Below, in pieces: positions 38,762 through 46,351 of a stretch of 64,000 nt of DNA. Under the pieces are notes generated by a model. That model saw only the letters and a program-made list of their open reading frames with translations, did no database searches and was not told the DNA's origin. Position 1 is the stretch's first letter. Each line of letters opens with the position of its first letter. Location: contig CP170191.1 of assembly GCA_042434945.1 (NCBI GenBank), positions 1,550,001 through 1,614,000 on the forward strand, written 5' to 3'. Source of the stretch: Escherichia hormaechei_A (GTDB lineage Bacteria > Pseudomonadota > Gammaproteobacteria > Enterobacterales > Enterobacteriaceae). A program made the position numbers and the translations under genes.

Positions 38762-39904
38762 TTACAGTTCCCGGGTTTTGTAGATAAGCTGAGAACGGGT
38801 ACGGTTGCGGAACTGAAGTTGACCGATCTTCATATCACTACAGGCTGCTTCGCGTCGCGCCTCGAGGATTTTATGATGATGCGGCGATTTGCTGCACACC
38901 GGATCGGCGTTATCCGCATTCCCGGTGAGCATAAAGGCCTGACAGCGGCAGCCGCCGAAGTCCTTCTCCTTTTCATCGCAGGAGCGGCACGGCTCCGGCA
39001 TCCAGTCAAACCCGCGATAGCGGTTGAAGCCGAAAGAGTCATACCAGATGGATTCCAGGCTCTGCTCAAGCACCGATGGGAAATCCACCGGCAGCTGGCG
39101 CGCGCTGTGGCAGGGCAGCGCCGTGCCTTCCGGGGTCACGCTGAGGAAAATCGACCCCCAGCCGCCCATACAGCCTTTTGGCCGCTCTTCGTAATAATCG
39201 GGGGTGACGAACAGCAGGTTGGTCAGATTGCCGCTGGCGGCCATTTTTTGCCGATATTCGGCAACCACGCGTTCCGCGCGGGCAATCTGTTCCCGCGTCG
39301 GCAGAAGCCCCTGACGATTAAGGAACGCCCAACCGTAGAACTGGCAGGTGGCAAGTTCGACATCGTCGGCGTCCAGTTCGATGCACAGCTCGATGATTTT
39401 ATCGATCTGATCGATATTATGTCGGTGCAGGACGAAATTCAGCACCATCGGGTAATCACGGGCTTTGACCGCTTTGGCCATCGCCAGCTTCTGCTGGAAG
39501 GCTTTTTTATTCCCCGCCAGCGCAGCGTTGAGCACTTCATCGCTGGCCTGGAAGCTAATCTGGATATGGTCCAGACCGGCCTCGCTGAACGCGTCGAGTT
39601 TGCTTTCCGTCAGGCCAATTCCCGAGGTGATCAGGTTGGTATAAAAACCGAGATCGCGGGCGGCGCGGATCAGCTCCGGCAGATCTTTACGCGTCAACGG
39701 TTCGCCGCCGGAAAAACCTATCTGCACGCTGCCCATCGCCCGCGCCTGGCGGAAAACCTCAATCCACTGTTCGGTGGTCAGCTCCTGATCCTGCCGGGCG
39801 AAGTCCAGCGGGTTAGAGCAGTAAGGACACTGTAGCGGACAGCGATAGGTCAGCTCCGCCAGCAGCCACAGCGGTGGATTGACGGCGGGTTTATTCTGGC
39901 TCAC
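38762..39904 (-). CDS. pqqE: PqqE, radical SAM PqqA crosslinking enzyme
   Basis: PqqE joins the Glu and Tyr side chains of PqqA by a C-C bond, the first step of PQQ synthesis. It has 380 residues. The radical-SAM cluster cysteines are at 22, 26 and 29 (RCPLQCPYCSNP). SPASM auxiliary-cluster cysteines follow at the C-terminus (KGCMGGWG, CRSCDEKEKDFGGCRC). The start codon is GTG at 39904, which overlaps the end of pqqD by 14 bases and suggests translational coupling to the PqqD chaperone. It is very similar to Klebsiella PqqE. Confidence 0.96.
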   Translation of the reverse strand: MSQNKPAVNPPLWLLAELTYRCPLQCPYCSNPLDFARQDQELTTEQWIEVFRQARAMGSVQIGFSGGEPLTRKDLPELIRAARDLGFYTNLITSGIGLTESKLDAFSEAGLDHIQISFQASDEVLNAALAGNKKAFQQKLAMAKAVKARDYPMVLNFVLHRHNIDQIDKIIELCIELDADDVELATCQFYGWAFLNRQGLLPTREQIARAERVVAEYRQKMAASGNLTNLLFVTPDYYEERPKGCMGGWGSIFLSVTPEGTALPCHSARQLPVDFPSVLEQSLESIWYDSFGFNRYRGFDWMPEPCRSCDEKEKDFGGCRCQAFMLTGNADNADPVCSKSPHHHKILEARREAACSDMKIGQLQFRNRTRSQLIYKTREL

Positions 39905-40169
39905 GGAAAATAATCCACTTCTGTTGATAAGCGATTTGCAGGAATTCTACGACGTCGTCATCCACGCCGCCGGCTTCCGGGAACCGTTCGTTGAGTATGG
40001 CAATGATGGCCGCCGCGTCGCGTTGGCCATCGACCAGTTCGAGGATCGCGGCCGCGGTCTCATTGAGTTTGGCCATGCCTTCCGGATAGAGGATGACATG
40101 GCTGTCCTGAGCGGCTTCCCATTGCAGGCGATAGCCGCGACGAAAGGCGACGATGGAGTTTTTTTGCAT
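39891..40169 (-). CDS. pqqD: PqqD, PqqA peptide chaperone
   Basis: PqqD is a 92-residue RiPP recognition element that binds the PqqA leader and presents it to PqqE. ATG 40169 gives the family start MQKNSIVAFRRGYRLQWE; the reading frame extends further upstream into pqqC but without need. The winged-helix core includes HVILYPEGMAKLNETAAAIL and the C-terminal VVEFLQIAYQQKWI. It follows pqqC by two bases and overlaps pqqE. Confidence 0.95.
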   Translation of the reverse strand: MQKNSIVAFRRGYRLQWEAAQDSHVILYPEGMAKLNETAAAILELVDGQRDAAAIIAILNERFPEAGGVDDDVVEFLQIAYQQKWIIFREPE

Positions 40170-40171
40170 GC

Positions 40172-40927
40172 TTATACCAGTCGGGTTGTGTGCCAGGCCG
40201 CTTTGTCGGTGACCGTGTGATAAGGCGGACGCTGTAGCGCGTAGGCCATGGTCATCGCGTCGAGCATCGACCACAGGATATCGAGTTTGAACTGAAGGAT
40301 CTCCAGCATCCGATTCTGCTTTTCCGCGCTATCGCAGTAACGCTTCGCCAGCTCCAGACCGTGTTCAACGTCGCGGCTGGCCTGGCTGAGGCGGCTGCGG
40401 AAATAAAAATAGCCTTCCTCTTTGATCCACGGGTAGTGCTGTGGCCAGCTGTCGAGACGCGACTGATGGATTTGCGGGGCGAACAGTTCGGTGAGCGAGC
40501 TGCATGCCGCCTCCTGCCAGTTGGCGCGGCGGGCGAAGTTAACGTAAGCGTCGACGGCGAAACGGACGCCGGGCAACACGTGGCGTTCGCTGATTAAGTC
40601 CTCGCGGCTGAGCCCCACGGCTTCGCCCAGCTGTAGCCAGGCTTCGATACCGCCGTCATGACCGTTGCTGCCGTCGTGATCGAGGATCCGCTGCACCCAT
40701 TTGCGACGCGTGTGCGGATCCGGGCAGTTCGCCATAATTGCCGCGTCTTTCAGCGGGATCGTCGTCTGGTAGTAAAACCGGTTCGCCACCCAGCCCTGGA
40801 TCTGCTCGCGGCTGGCCTCGCCGTTATGCATCGCGATATGGTACGGATGGTGAATATGATAGTAGGCGCCTTTCGCCCGGAGGGCGTGCTCAAACTCTTG
40901 CGGTGAGAGCGTTTCGCGAATGTGCAT
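40172..40927 (-). CDS. pqqC: PqqC, pyrroloquinoline-quinone synthase
   Basis: PqqC is a cofactor-free oxidase that catalyses the final ring closure and eight-electron oxidation to PQQ. At 251 residues it is the same length as the Klebsiella enzyme. The all-helical fold shows the expected His-rich motifs: GAYYHIHHPYHIAMHNGEAS near the N-terminus and NRFYYQTTIPLKDAAIMANC. It lies two bases after pqqB and two before pqqD, so the operon is tightly packed. Confidence 0.96.
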   Translation of the reverse strand: MHIRETLSPQEFEHALRAKGAYYHIHHPYHIAMHNGEASREQIQGWVANRFYYQTTIPLKDAAIMANCPDPHTRRKWVQRILDHDGSNGHDGGIEAWLQLGEAVGLSREDLISERHVLPGVRFAVDAYVNFARRANWQEAACSSLTELFAPQIHQSRLDSWPQHYPWIKEEGYFYFRSRLSQASRDVEHGLELAKRYCDSAEKQNRMLEILQFKLDILWSMLDAMTMAYALQRPPYHTVTDKAAWHTTRLV

Positions 40928-40929
40928 AG

Positions 40930-41847
40930 TTAGTCCTGAAGCGTGATGTTCATCCCGTCCCAGCTCACTTCTATTCCCTGCTGCGCAAGGGCGTGACGCT
41001 GCGGCGACTGCTCGTTAAGGATCGGGTTGGTGTTATTAATGTGGATCAGAATCTTGCGCTTTGCCGGCAGCGAGGCCAGCAGCGCCATCATGCCGTGTTC
41101 ATCGCCGAGCGCCAGATGGCCCATGTCGCGGCCGGTATTGCGTCCGACGCCGGTGGCCTGGAGTTCATCGTCCTGCCAGACGGTGCCGTCAATCAGCAGA
41201 CAGTCCGCTTTTTTAAGCCACGGCAGGATGGTGTCATCGGGTTCACCGAGACCCGGTGCGTAGAACAGCGTCTGACCGTTGCGGCGGTTTTCGATAAACA
41301 GCGCCACGTTATGCCCCGGCAGCGGGCGGTCGCGCCACGGCGAATAGGGCGGTGCGTTACTGGCGATGGGGACAGCGGTAAACTGCAAATCAGGGCAGGC
41401 TTCCACGCTAAAGGCGGTGAGCGGCGCGATCGGGTGGTGAATCAGGCCACCGTTCCAGTGCCGGAGCATGGTAAAAATCGGGAATCCGCTGGAAAGATCT
41501 TCATACACCTCCGGCGTACACCATACCTGATGCGGGCACCCTTCGCGCAGGCTGAGCAGCCCGGTGGTGTGGTCAATCTGGCTATCGGTGAGAATAATGC
41601 CGCCAATATGCGTGCCGCGCAGAACCTCTTTCTTATTCAGTTCTGGCGTATGGGCAATCTGCTGGCTGATATCGGGGGAGGCGTTACACAGCACCCACTC
41701 TTTGCCGTTATCGCTGACGATGATCGACGACTGGGTGCGAGGGGTCGCCTGAAGGGTACCGTCGCGCAAACCCTGACAGTTGGCGCAGTTACAGTTCCAC
41801 TGGGGGAAACCACCGCCAGCGGCGGAACCGAGGACTTTAATAAACAT
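40930..41847 (-). CDS. pqqB: PqqB, metallo-beta-lactamase-fold hydroxylase of PQQ synthesis
   Basis: The 305-residue protein uses ATG 41847, giving the family start MFIKVLGSAAGGGFPQWNC. A Cys cluster CNCANC near residue 18 binds structural zinc. PqqB has the metallo-beta-lactamase fold (LTDSQIDHTTGLLSL) and is reported to hydroxylate the crosslinked Tyr before PqqC acts. It is separated from pqqA by a terminator-like hairpin, so its expression may depend on read-through. Confidence 0.95.
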   Translation of the reverse strand: MFIKVLGSAAGGGFPQWNCNCANCQGLRDGTLQATPRTQSSIIVSDNGKEWVLCNASPDISQQIAHTPELNKKEVLRGTHIGGIILTDSQIDHTTGLLSLREGCPHQVWCTPEVYEDLSSGFPIFTMLRHWNGGLIHHPIAPLTAFSVEACPDLQFTAVPIASNAPPYSPWRDRPLPGHNVALFIENRRNGQTLFYAPGLGEPDDTILPWLKKADCLLIDGTVWQDDELQATGVGRNTGRDMGHLALGDEHGMMALLASLPAKRKILIHINNTNPILNEQSPQRHALAQQGIEVSWDGMNITLQD

Positions 41848-41870
41848 GAAGATGGGCCAGGTAGTCAAAC

Positions 41871-41896
41871 AAAAATGCCCGCACGGATGGCGGGCA
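41871..41896 (-). terminator. Attenuator-type terminator between pqqA and pqqB
   Basis: On the minus strand TGCCCGC and GCGGGCA form a seven-base-pair stem with a seven-base loop, followed by five T residues (plus-strand A tract 41871-41875). Sitting inside the operon, it should reduce transcription of pqqB-F relative to pqqA, giving an excess of the precursor peptide. Confidence 0.8.
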
Positions 41897-41902
41897 GAGC
41901 GA

Positions 41903-41974
41903 TTAGCGGTTGGAAATGTACAGGGTCACTTCCAGGCCAAGACGTAAATCAATAAAAGCAGGTTTCTTCCACAT
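41903..41974 (-). CDS. pqqA: PqqA, precursor peptide of PQQ
   Basis: This 23-residue peptide gene is easily missed by length filters. It starts MWKKPAFIDLRLGL and contains the Glu (residue 15) and Tyr (residue 19) in EVTLY that become the PQQ skeleton. AGAGGAAAAAA before ATG 41974 is the ribosome-binding region. The peptide appears identical to Klebsiella PqqA. It is the first gene of pqqABCDEF, and the promoter should lie in 41975-42110. Confidence 0.96.
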   Translation of the reverse strand: MWKKPAFIDLRLGLEVTLYISNR

Positions 41975-42112
41975 CGTTTTTTCCTCTTTAAAAAAGCAGC
42001 ACCAACGCCATTGTTTGTGCCAGTTTTGTGATGGTCATCAAATAATGCGTCACAGGAGGGCAAAGCTCAACCCGAAAGATGTAAGGAATTAACTTAATGT
42101 TTACAACGTAAC

Positions 42113-43132
42113 CTATTGTTGCCAAACATTTTGCAATACCTTTTGCCAGTTGCCCCACAGCAGCTTATTCAGCACAAATTGATCATAGCCGCTGTCACGC
42201 AATGCGCTGATTAGCCGTGGTAAACCACTCACATCGTGTAAATCATCAGGCAACGTAATGCCGTCAAAATCGGAGCCCAGCGCGACATGATCGTCACCCA
42301 TGATGTTAATAAGATAGTCGATATGACGAACGATTGTGCTCAGCGGGGTATCGCTATCGCGTTTACCGTCGGCGCGCAAAAACGCGTTGCCGAAATTGAC
42401 GCCTGCCACGCCGCCGCTGTCGCGGATAGCCAGTAGCTGCCGATCGGTCAGATTGCGCGGTTGCGGGCACAGCGTATGGGCGTTGGAATGGGTGGCGACC
42501 AGCGGTGAAGAGGAATGACGAGCGGTATCCCAGAACGCTTTTTCATTCATATGCGAAACATCAATCAGCATGTTCAGGACGTTAGCGTGCTTAATGAGGG
42601 CGATACCCTCAGCGGTAAGCCCTGGGCCGCTGTCCGGGCTGCCGGGAAACGCCCCGTTAACGCCGGTGCCAAAACGGTTAGCAATGTTCCAGAAAGGCCC
42701 AATGCTGCGCACCCCGGCGGTATAGAAAGCCTGTAGATCGTCTCCCTCGCCGTCAAAACCGCCCGCGCCCTCAATATGCGCCACCATCGCCAGCACTTTA
42801 TCCTGACGGCAGCGTTCGATATCCGCCGCGCTCAGGCACAATCGCGCCCGGCCATCGGAGTGGGCGACAAGCTGCTTAAGGATCGTCAGCTGCTGCCAGA
42901 GAATGTCGACCGGCTGCCACGGCTCGCTGGCGTATTGTGGCGCCATGCGGGCGATATACTCCTGCGGCGGCACGAACAGCGCGAACAGCCCGCCGGAAAA
43001 TCCGCCTTGCTGCATGCGTGGATAATCGAGGTGTCCGTTCTCAATGCCGGAGAAGAAGGCCGTTACCGGATCCTGGCGATGGTGAAGCCATAAATTAAGC
43101 AACAGGTCATTGTGACCATCAAAAATCGCCAT
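42113..43132 (-). CDS. Membrane dipeptidase (peptidase M19)
   Basis: The 339-residue zinc dipeptidase has the M19 metal motif FDGHNDLLLN at the N-terminus and the later ligands Glu (MVAHIEGAGGF), His (LIDVSHMNEKAF) and His (PLVATHSNAHTL). The GSDFDG motif is near residue 250. ATG 43132 is preferred over GTG 43144. No export signal is present, so it should be cytoplasmic. It lies upstream of pqqA in the same direction; I recall M19 genes near pqq clusters in Klebsiella too. Whether it degrades PqqA leader fragments is speculation. Confidence 0.9.
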   Translation of the reverse strand: MAIFDGHNDLLLNLWLHHRQDPVTAFFSGIENGHLDYPRMQQGGFSGGLFALFVPPQEYIARMAPQYASEPWQPVDILWQQLTILKQLVAHSDGRARLCLSAADIERCRQDKVLAMVAHIEGAGGFDGEGDDLQAFYTAGVRSIGPFWNIANRFGTGVNGAFPGSPDSGPGLTAEGIALIKHANVLNMLIDVSHMNEKAFWDTARHSSSPLVATHSNAHTLCPQPRNLTDRQLLAIRDSGGVAGVNFGNAFLRADGKRDSDTPLSTIVRHIDYLINIMGDDHVALGSDFDGITLPDDLHDVSGLPRLISALRDSGYDQFVLNKLLWGNWQKVLQNVWQQ

Positions 43133-43236
43133 AGCGCATCCCACTGTCTTTTATTGCTGCGAAAGTTGCCTGGCACGATAACCGATTTGTCCGGTCCGGC
43201 AAGGGGAAAATTACAACTTAGCAGCAATTGTTAATA

Positions 43237-44502
43237 TCACTTAACAGTGAGGAGATCCGCAAAGCGGGTGGTGTAGCGGGGTGAAAGCATTTCCCGTTTC
43301 ATCTGCCACGGCTGCTGTATACCCTGTCCCGCGAAGTAAAGCGTGCCACGGCCATTTTCAGCATTCAGATGGTCTAATACATCCATTAACTTTTGGCTGT
43401 TTTTCCTGGGTGCGTTGTCGTCAAACAGATTAAGTTGCGCGACGCCCTGGCTATAAAAATCTCCCAGCATCACTCCGGCTTTCTGGTACCGATGGCCGTT
43501 CTTCCAGACCGCATCCAGACAACGAACTGATGCGCCGATAATATCCCGGCTATCCTGGGTTGGGGTGAGCAGTTTTACCGACGCGCTATTGCCATAATAT
43601 GGCTCGTTAAGCGCGAAGGGCGAGGTTTTAACAAATACGGAGATAAAGCGGCAATGCTGATGCTCATTGCGAAGTTTTTCTGCTGCCCGGGCGGCATAAC
43701 TACAGATGGCCTGGCGTACATCGTCATATTCGGTGATGCGTTCGCCAAACGAGCGCGAACAGACGATTTCTTGCTTTACCGGGGCAAACTCTTCCAGTTC
43801 AAGACACGATTCGCCCCGTAATTCACGCACCGTTCTCTCCAGCACGACATTGAAATGTTTTCTTATGAACCCGATATCGGTGTCTGCCAGTTGCAGGACG
43901 GTCTTAATCCCCATCATCTCAAGCTTCTTCGCTATGCGACGTCCTACACCCCAAACGTCTTCGACGGGTAGCGCCGCCATCAGCTTTCTCTGACGATCCA
44001 CATTGGATAAATCAACAACGCCTCCCGTCTGGCGCTGCCAGCGTTTCGCCGCGTGATTTGCCAGTTTCGCCAGCGTCTTTGTGGGTGCGATGCCCACTCC
44101 GACGGTCAGATGGGTGCGTTGCAGTACGGTCGCTCTCATTTCATGCCCAAAGTCGGAAAGATCGCGACAATTACGCACGCCGGTAAGATCGCAAAAGATC
44201 TCATCAATTGAGTATATTTCGCTACGAGGCGACATCTCTTCAAGCGTGTTCATTACCCGGTTGGACATATCCGCGTAAAGTTCATAATTACTGCTGAAAC
44301 AAACCACGCCATGATGCCTGAAGAGATCTTTCTGTTTGAAGTACGGTTCACCCATTTTCACAAAGGGTTTGGCTTCAGCGGAGCGAGAGATGACGCACCC
44401 ATCGTTATTGGACAACACGACCACCGGTCGTCCCTTCAGGTCCGGGCGAAAAACCGTTTCACAGGAAGCATAGAAAGCGTTCACATCACACAGTGCAAAC
44501 AT
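43237..44502 (-). CDS. umuC: UmuC, lone copy with drifted motifs
   Basis: The 421-residue Y-family polymerase subunit is one residue shorter than the standard UmuC. The start MFALCDVNAFYASCE is at ATG 44502; a longer frame upstream runs through the LexA box and is rejected. The catalytic Asp-Glu pair is present, but the motif reads YSIDEIFCDL where both the prophage-side copy and E. coli have SIDEAF. The segment SAEAKPFVKMGEP replaces SAEAKALGVKMG(D/E)P. It has its own LexA box but no intact umuD before it; only a 13-codon remnant precedes it. It could pair with the lone UmuD at 33.2 kb. Confidence 0.93.
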   Translation of the reverse strand: MFALCDVNAFYASCETVFRPDLKGRPVVVLSNNDGCVISRSAEAKPFVKMGEPYFKQKDLFRHHGVVCFSSNYELYADMSNRVMNTLEEMSPRSEIYSIDEIFCDLTGVRNCRDLSDFGHEMRATVLQRTHLTVGVGIAPTKTLAKLANHAAKRWQRQTGGVVDLSNVDRQRKLMAALPVEDVWGVGRRIAKKLEMMGIKTVLQLADTDIGFIRKHFNVVLERTVRELRGESCLELEEFAPVKQEIVCSRSFGERITEYDDVRQAICSYAARAAEKLRNEHQHCRFISVFVKTSPFALNEPYYGNSASVKLLTPTQDSRDIIGASVRCLDAVWKNGHRYQKAGVMLGDFYSQGVAQLNLFDDNAPRKNSQKLMDVLDHLNAENGRGTLYFAGQGIQQPWQMKREMLSPRYTTRFADLLTVK

Positions 44503-44504
44503 GG

Positions 44505-44546
44505 TCAGCTCGCTCTGGTATCGCCAGGAGGGGTGAAAAACTGCAT
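44505..44546 (-). pseudogene. Thirteen-codon remnant of umuD before the lone umuC
   Basis: Between the LexA box and umuC lies a tiny frame reading MQFFTPPGDTRAS then TGA, two bases before the umuC ATG. Its first residues resemble the UmuD start (MIFFRP, MEFIRP) and its last two codons and stop resemble the UmuD end (SAS, stop). The simplest reading is an internal in-frame deletion that kept both ends and the translational coupling to umuC. The match is short, so this is inference. Confidence 0.5.
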
Positions 44547-44565
44547 TATGATCACCGTTAATTAA

Positions 44566-44585
44566 GACTGTATTTATATACAGTA
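44566..44585 (-). promoter_or_regulatory. LexA/SOS box upstream of the lone umuC
   Basis: On the minus strand the site reads TACTGTATATAAATACAGTC, a good LexA box. It ends 19 bases before the umuD-remnant start and 63 bases before umuC, so this umuC should be damage-inducible by itself. The gap behind it up to yajD (44586-44761) holds no gene I can support, only a short hairpin at 44724-44746. Confidence 0.9.
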
Positions 44586-44761
44586 TTGTATGTTGATAGC
44601 AAAGATCAAGGGGGAACGAGGAGTGACGTCGTACGGGTGCAGGAGGGAGAGGGTTATGTTCAGAATGGCGGCGAGGCAAATCTGGCGGAAAGGGTATTTA
44701 ATGAAATGTTTAAGGAATATAAGTGCCCATACGACAGGTATGGGCAGTGAAGCCGTCGATA

Positions 44762-45109
44762 TTACTTCTTCTTGCTCATCATCGCCTTGAGATCGGCAAA
44801 GGGGTTAAACGTGGCGACACCCACGTCTTTTTGCGCATCCTCACCCGCGACAACGGTGGTGCCATACTGATCCGCTTCGGTGTACTTTGAGTGTTCGTGA
44901 TCGTGACAAAACAGGCACAACAGCTCCCAGTTACTGCCATCTTCCGGGTTATTGGTGTGATCGTGGTCGATATGGTGAACCGTGAGTTCACGAAGATTTG
45001 AATAAACAAACTCACGCGAGCAGCGTCCACAAACCCAGGGGTAGATTTTTAGCGCTTTTTCACGGTAGCCGCTTTCCAGCCGTGCGTAGTTTTTGGGGAT
45101 CAGAGCCAT
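44762..45109 (-). CDS. yajD: YajD, HNH nuclease family protein
   Basis: The 115-residue HNH-fold protein is almost identical to E. coli YajD. The zinc knuckle CGRCSREF and the later CLFCHDHEHSKY bracket the HNH core LTVHHIDHDHTNNPEDGSNW. The biological role is unknown. In E. coli yajD lies near tsx, far from these neighbours, so its place here reflects a different gene order. The C-terminus ends LKAMMSKKK. Confidence 0.95.
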   Translation of the reverse strand: MALIPKNYARLESGYREKALKIYPWVCGRCSREFVYSNLRELTVHHIDHDHTNNPEDGSNWELLCLFCHDHEHSKYTEADQYGTTVVAGEDAQKDVGVATFNPFADLKAMMSKKK

Positions 45110-45316
45110 TGCTGATGTTACCTGTTAAAAAGAGAATAGTTCACACTATATCCCATTATGAGATGTCAGGAGAATGCCTCCTCTGCGGGAAGGCAGCGTG
45201 CGATTTGCGTATTTCTGTCAGTTTATTTGAAGCATTCCGTTAAATAATCACCATTTATTCTCATCCGTTAATGCGTAGAGTAGGGATAACGCAATGCTTT
45301 ATCAGGATACTCCACT

Positions 45317-46351
45317 ATGAAAAAGATCGGATTTTTGTCGTTTGGTCACTGGACGCCGTCACCTCAGTCCGGCACGCGAACCGCGGCTGACACGCTGCTA
45401 CAGTCCATCGATCTGGCGGTCGCTGCCGAAGAGCTGGGCGCGGACGGGGCTTATTTCCGTGTGCATCACTTTGCCCGCCAGCTCAGTTCGCCATTCCCCT
45501 TGCTGGCTGCAATAGGCGCGAAAACCAAACGCATCGAAATCGGGACGGGCGTGATCGACATGCGGTATGAAAATCCGCTGTATATGGCGGAAGATGCTGG
45601 CGCGGCAGATCTCATCTCCGGCGGGCGATTACAGCTTGGTATCAGCCGGGGTTCCCCGGAGCAGGTGATTGATGGCTGGCGTTATTTTGGTTACGTGCCG
45701 CAGGAAGGGGAAAACGAATCAGATATGGCGCGCCGCCACACTGAGGTACTGCTTGATGTATTACGCGGTGAAGGGTTTGCAAAGCCTAACCCACAGCCGA
45801 TGTTCCCAAACCCGCCGGGATTATTGCGTCTGGAGCCGCATTCAGAAGGCTTACGCGATCGTATCTGGTGGGGGGCTGGCTCTAATGCAACGGCAGTATG
45901 GGCGGCAACACTGGGGATGAACCTGCAAAGCTCAACGCTGAAAGATGATGAAACCGGCGAGCCGTTCCATATTCAGCAGGCAAAACAGATCCGTGCCTAC
46001 CGACAGGCCTGGGCTGAGGCAGGGCATACCCGTCAGCCACGCGTTTCGGTCAGCCGCAGTATTTTTGCCCTGATGGACGATCGCGACCGGATGTATTTCG
46101 GCTCAAGCCGCAATGAGAGCGACAGCGTGGGCTATCTGGATGAGAAAACGCGGGCCATTTTCGGACGCAGCTATGCCGCAGAGCCAGACAAGCTGATTGA
46201 ACAGTTGAAAAAGGATGAAGCGATCGCGGAAGCGGATACGCTGTTACTTACCGTGCCGAATCAGCTGGGCGTGGAATACAACGCACATGTGATCGAGTCC
46301 ATCCTGAAACATGTCGCACCGGAAATGGGATGGCGCGATCGCAATGCTTAA
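45317..46351 (+). CDS. Luciferase-like flavin-dependent monooxygenase
   Basis: The 344-residue TIM-barrel protein is of the bacterial luciferase family, which uses reduced FMN and oxygen. Supporting segments are ELGADGAYFRVHHFARQ, IGTGVIDMRYENPLYMAEDA and GGRLQLGISRGSPEQ. The substrate is unknown; relatives are annotated as alkane or alkanal monooxygenases without proof. It overlaps the next gene, an alcohol-dehydrogenase-type reductase, by eight bases, so the two form an operon and may act in one oxidative pathway. The start MKKIGFLSFGHWTPSP follows ATACTCC, a weak ribosome-binding site. Confidence 0.88.
   Translation: MKKIGFLSFGHWTPSPQSGTRTAADTLLQSIDLAVAAEELGADGAYFRVHHFARQLSSPFPLLAAIGAKTKRIEIGTGVIDMRYENPLYMAEDAGAADLISGGRLQLGISRGSPEQVIDGWRYFGYVPQEGENESDMARRHTEVLLDVLRGEGFAKPNPQPMFPNPPGLLRLEPHSEGLRDRIWWGAGSNATAVWAATLGMNLQSSTLKDDETGEPFHIQQAKQIRAYRQAWAEAGHTRQPRVSVSRSIFALMDDRDRMYFGSSRNESDSVGYLDEKTRAIFGRSYAAEPDKLIEQLKKDEAIAEADTLLLTVPNQLGVEYNAHVIESILKHVAPEMGWRDRNA

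Noticed and set aside
38639..39835. 398-codon plus-strand frame opposite pqqE
   Set aside because: It is antisense to a conserved radical-SAM gene, with no family resemblance; a GC-rich shadow.
44503..44679. Extended N-terminus for the lone UmuC
   Set aside because: It would be translated through the LexA box and promoter; the family start is ATG 44502.
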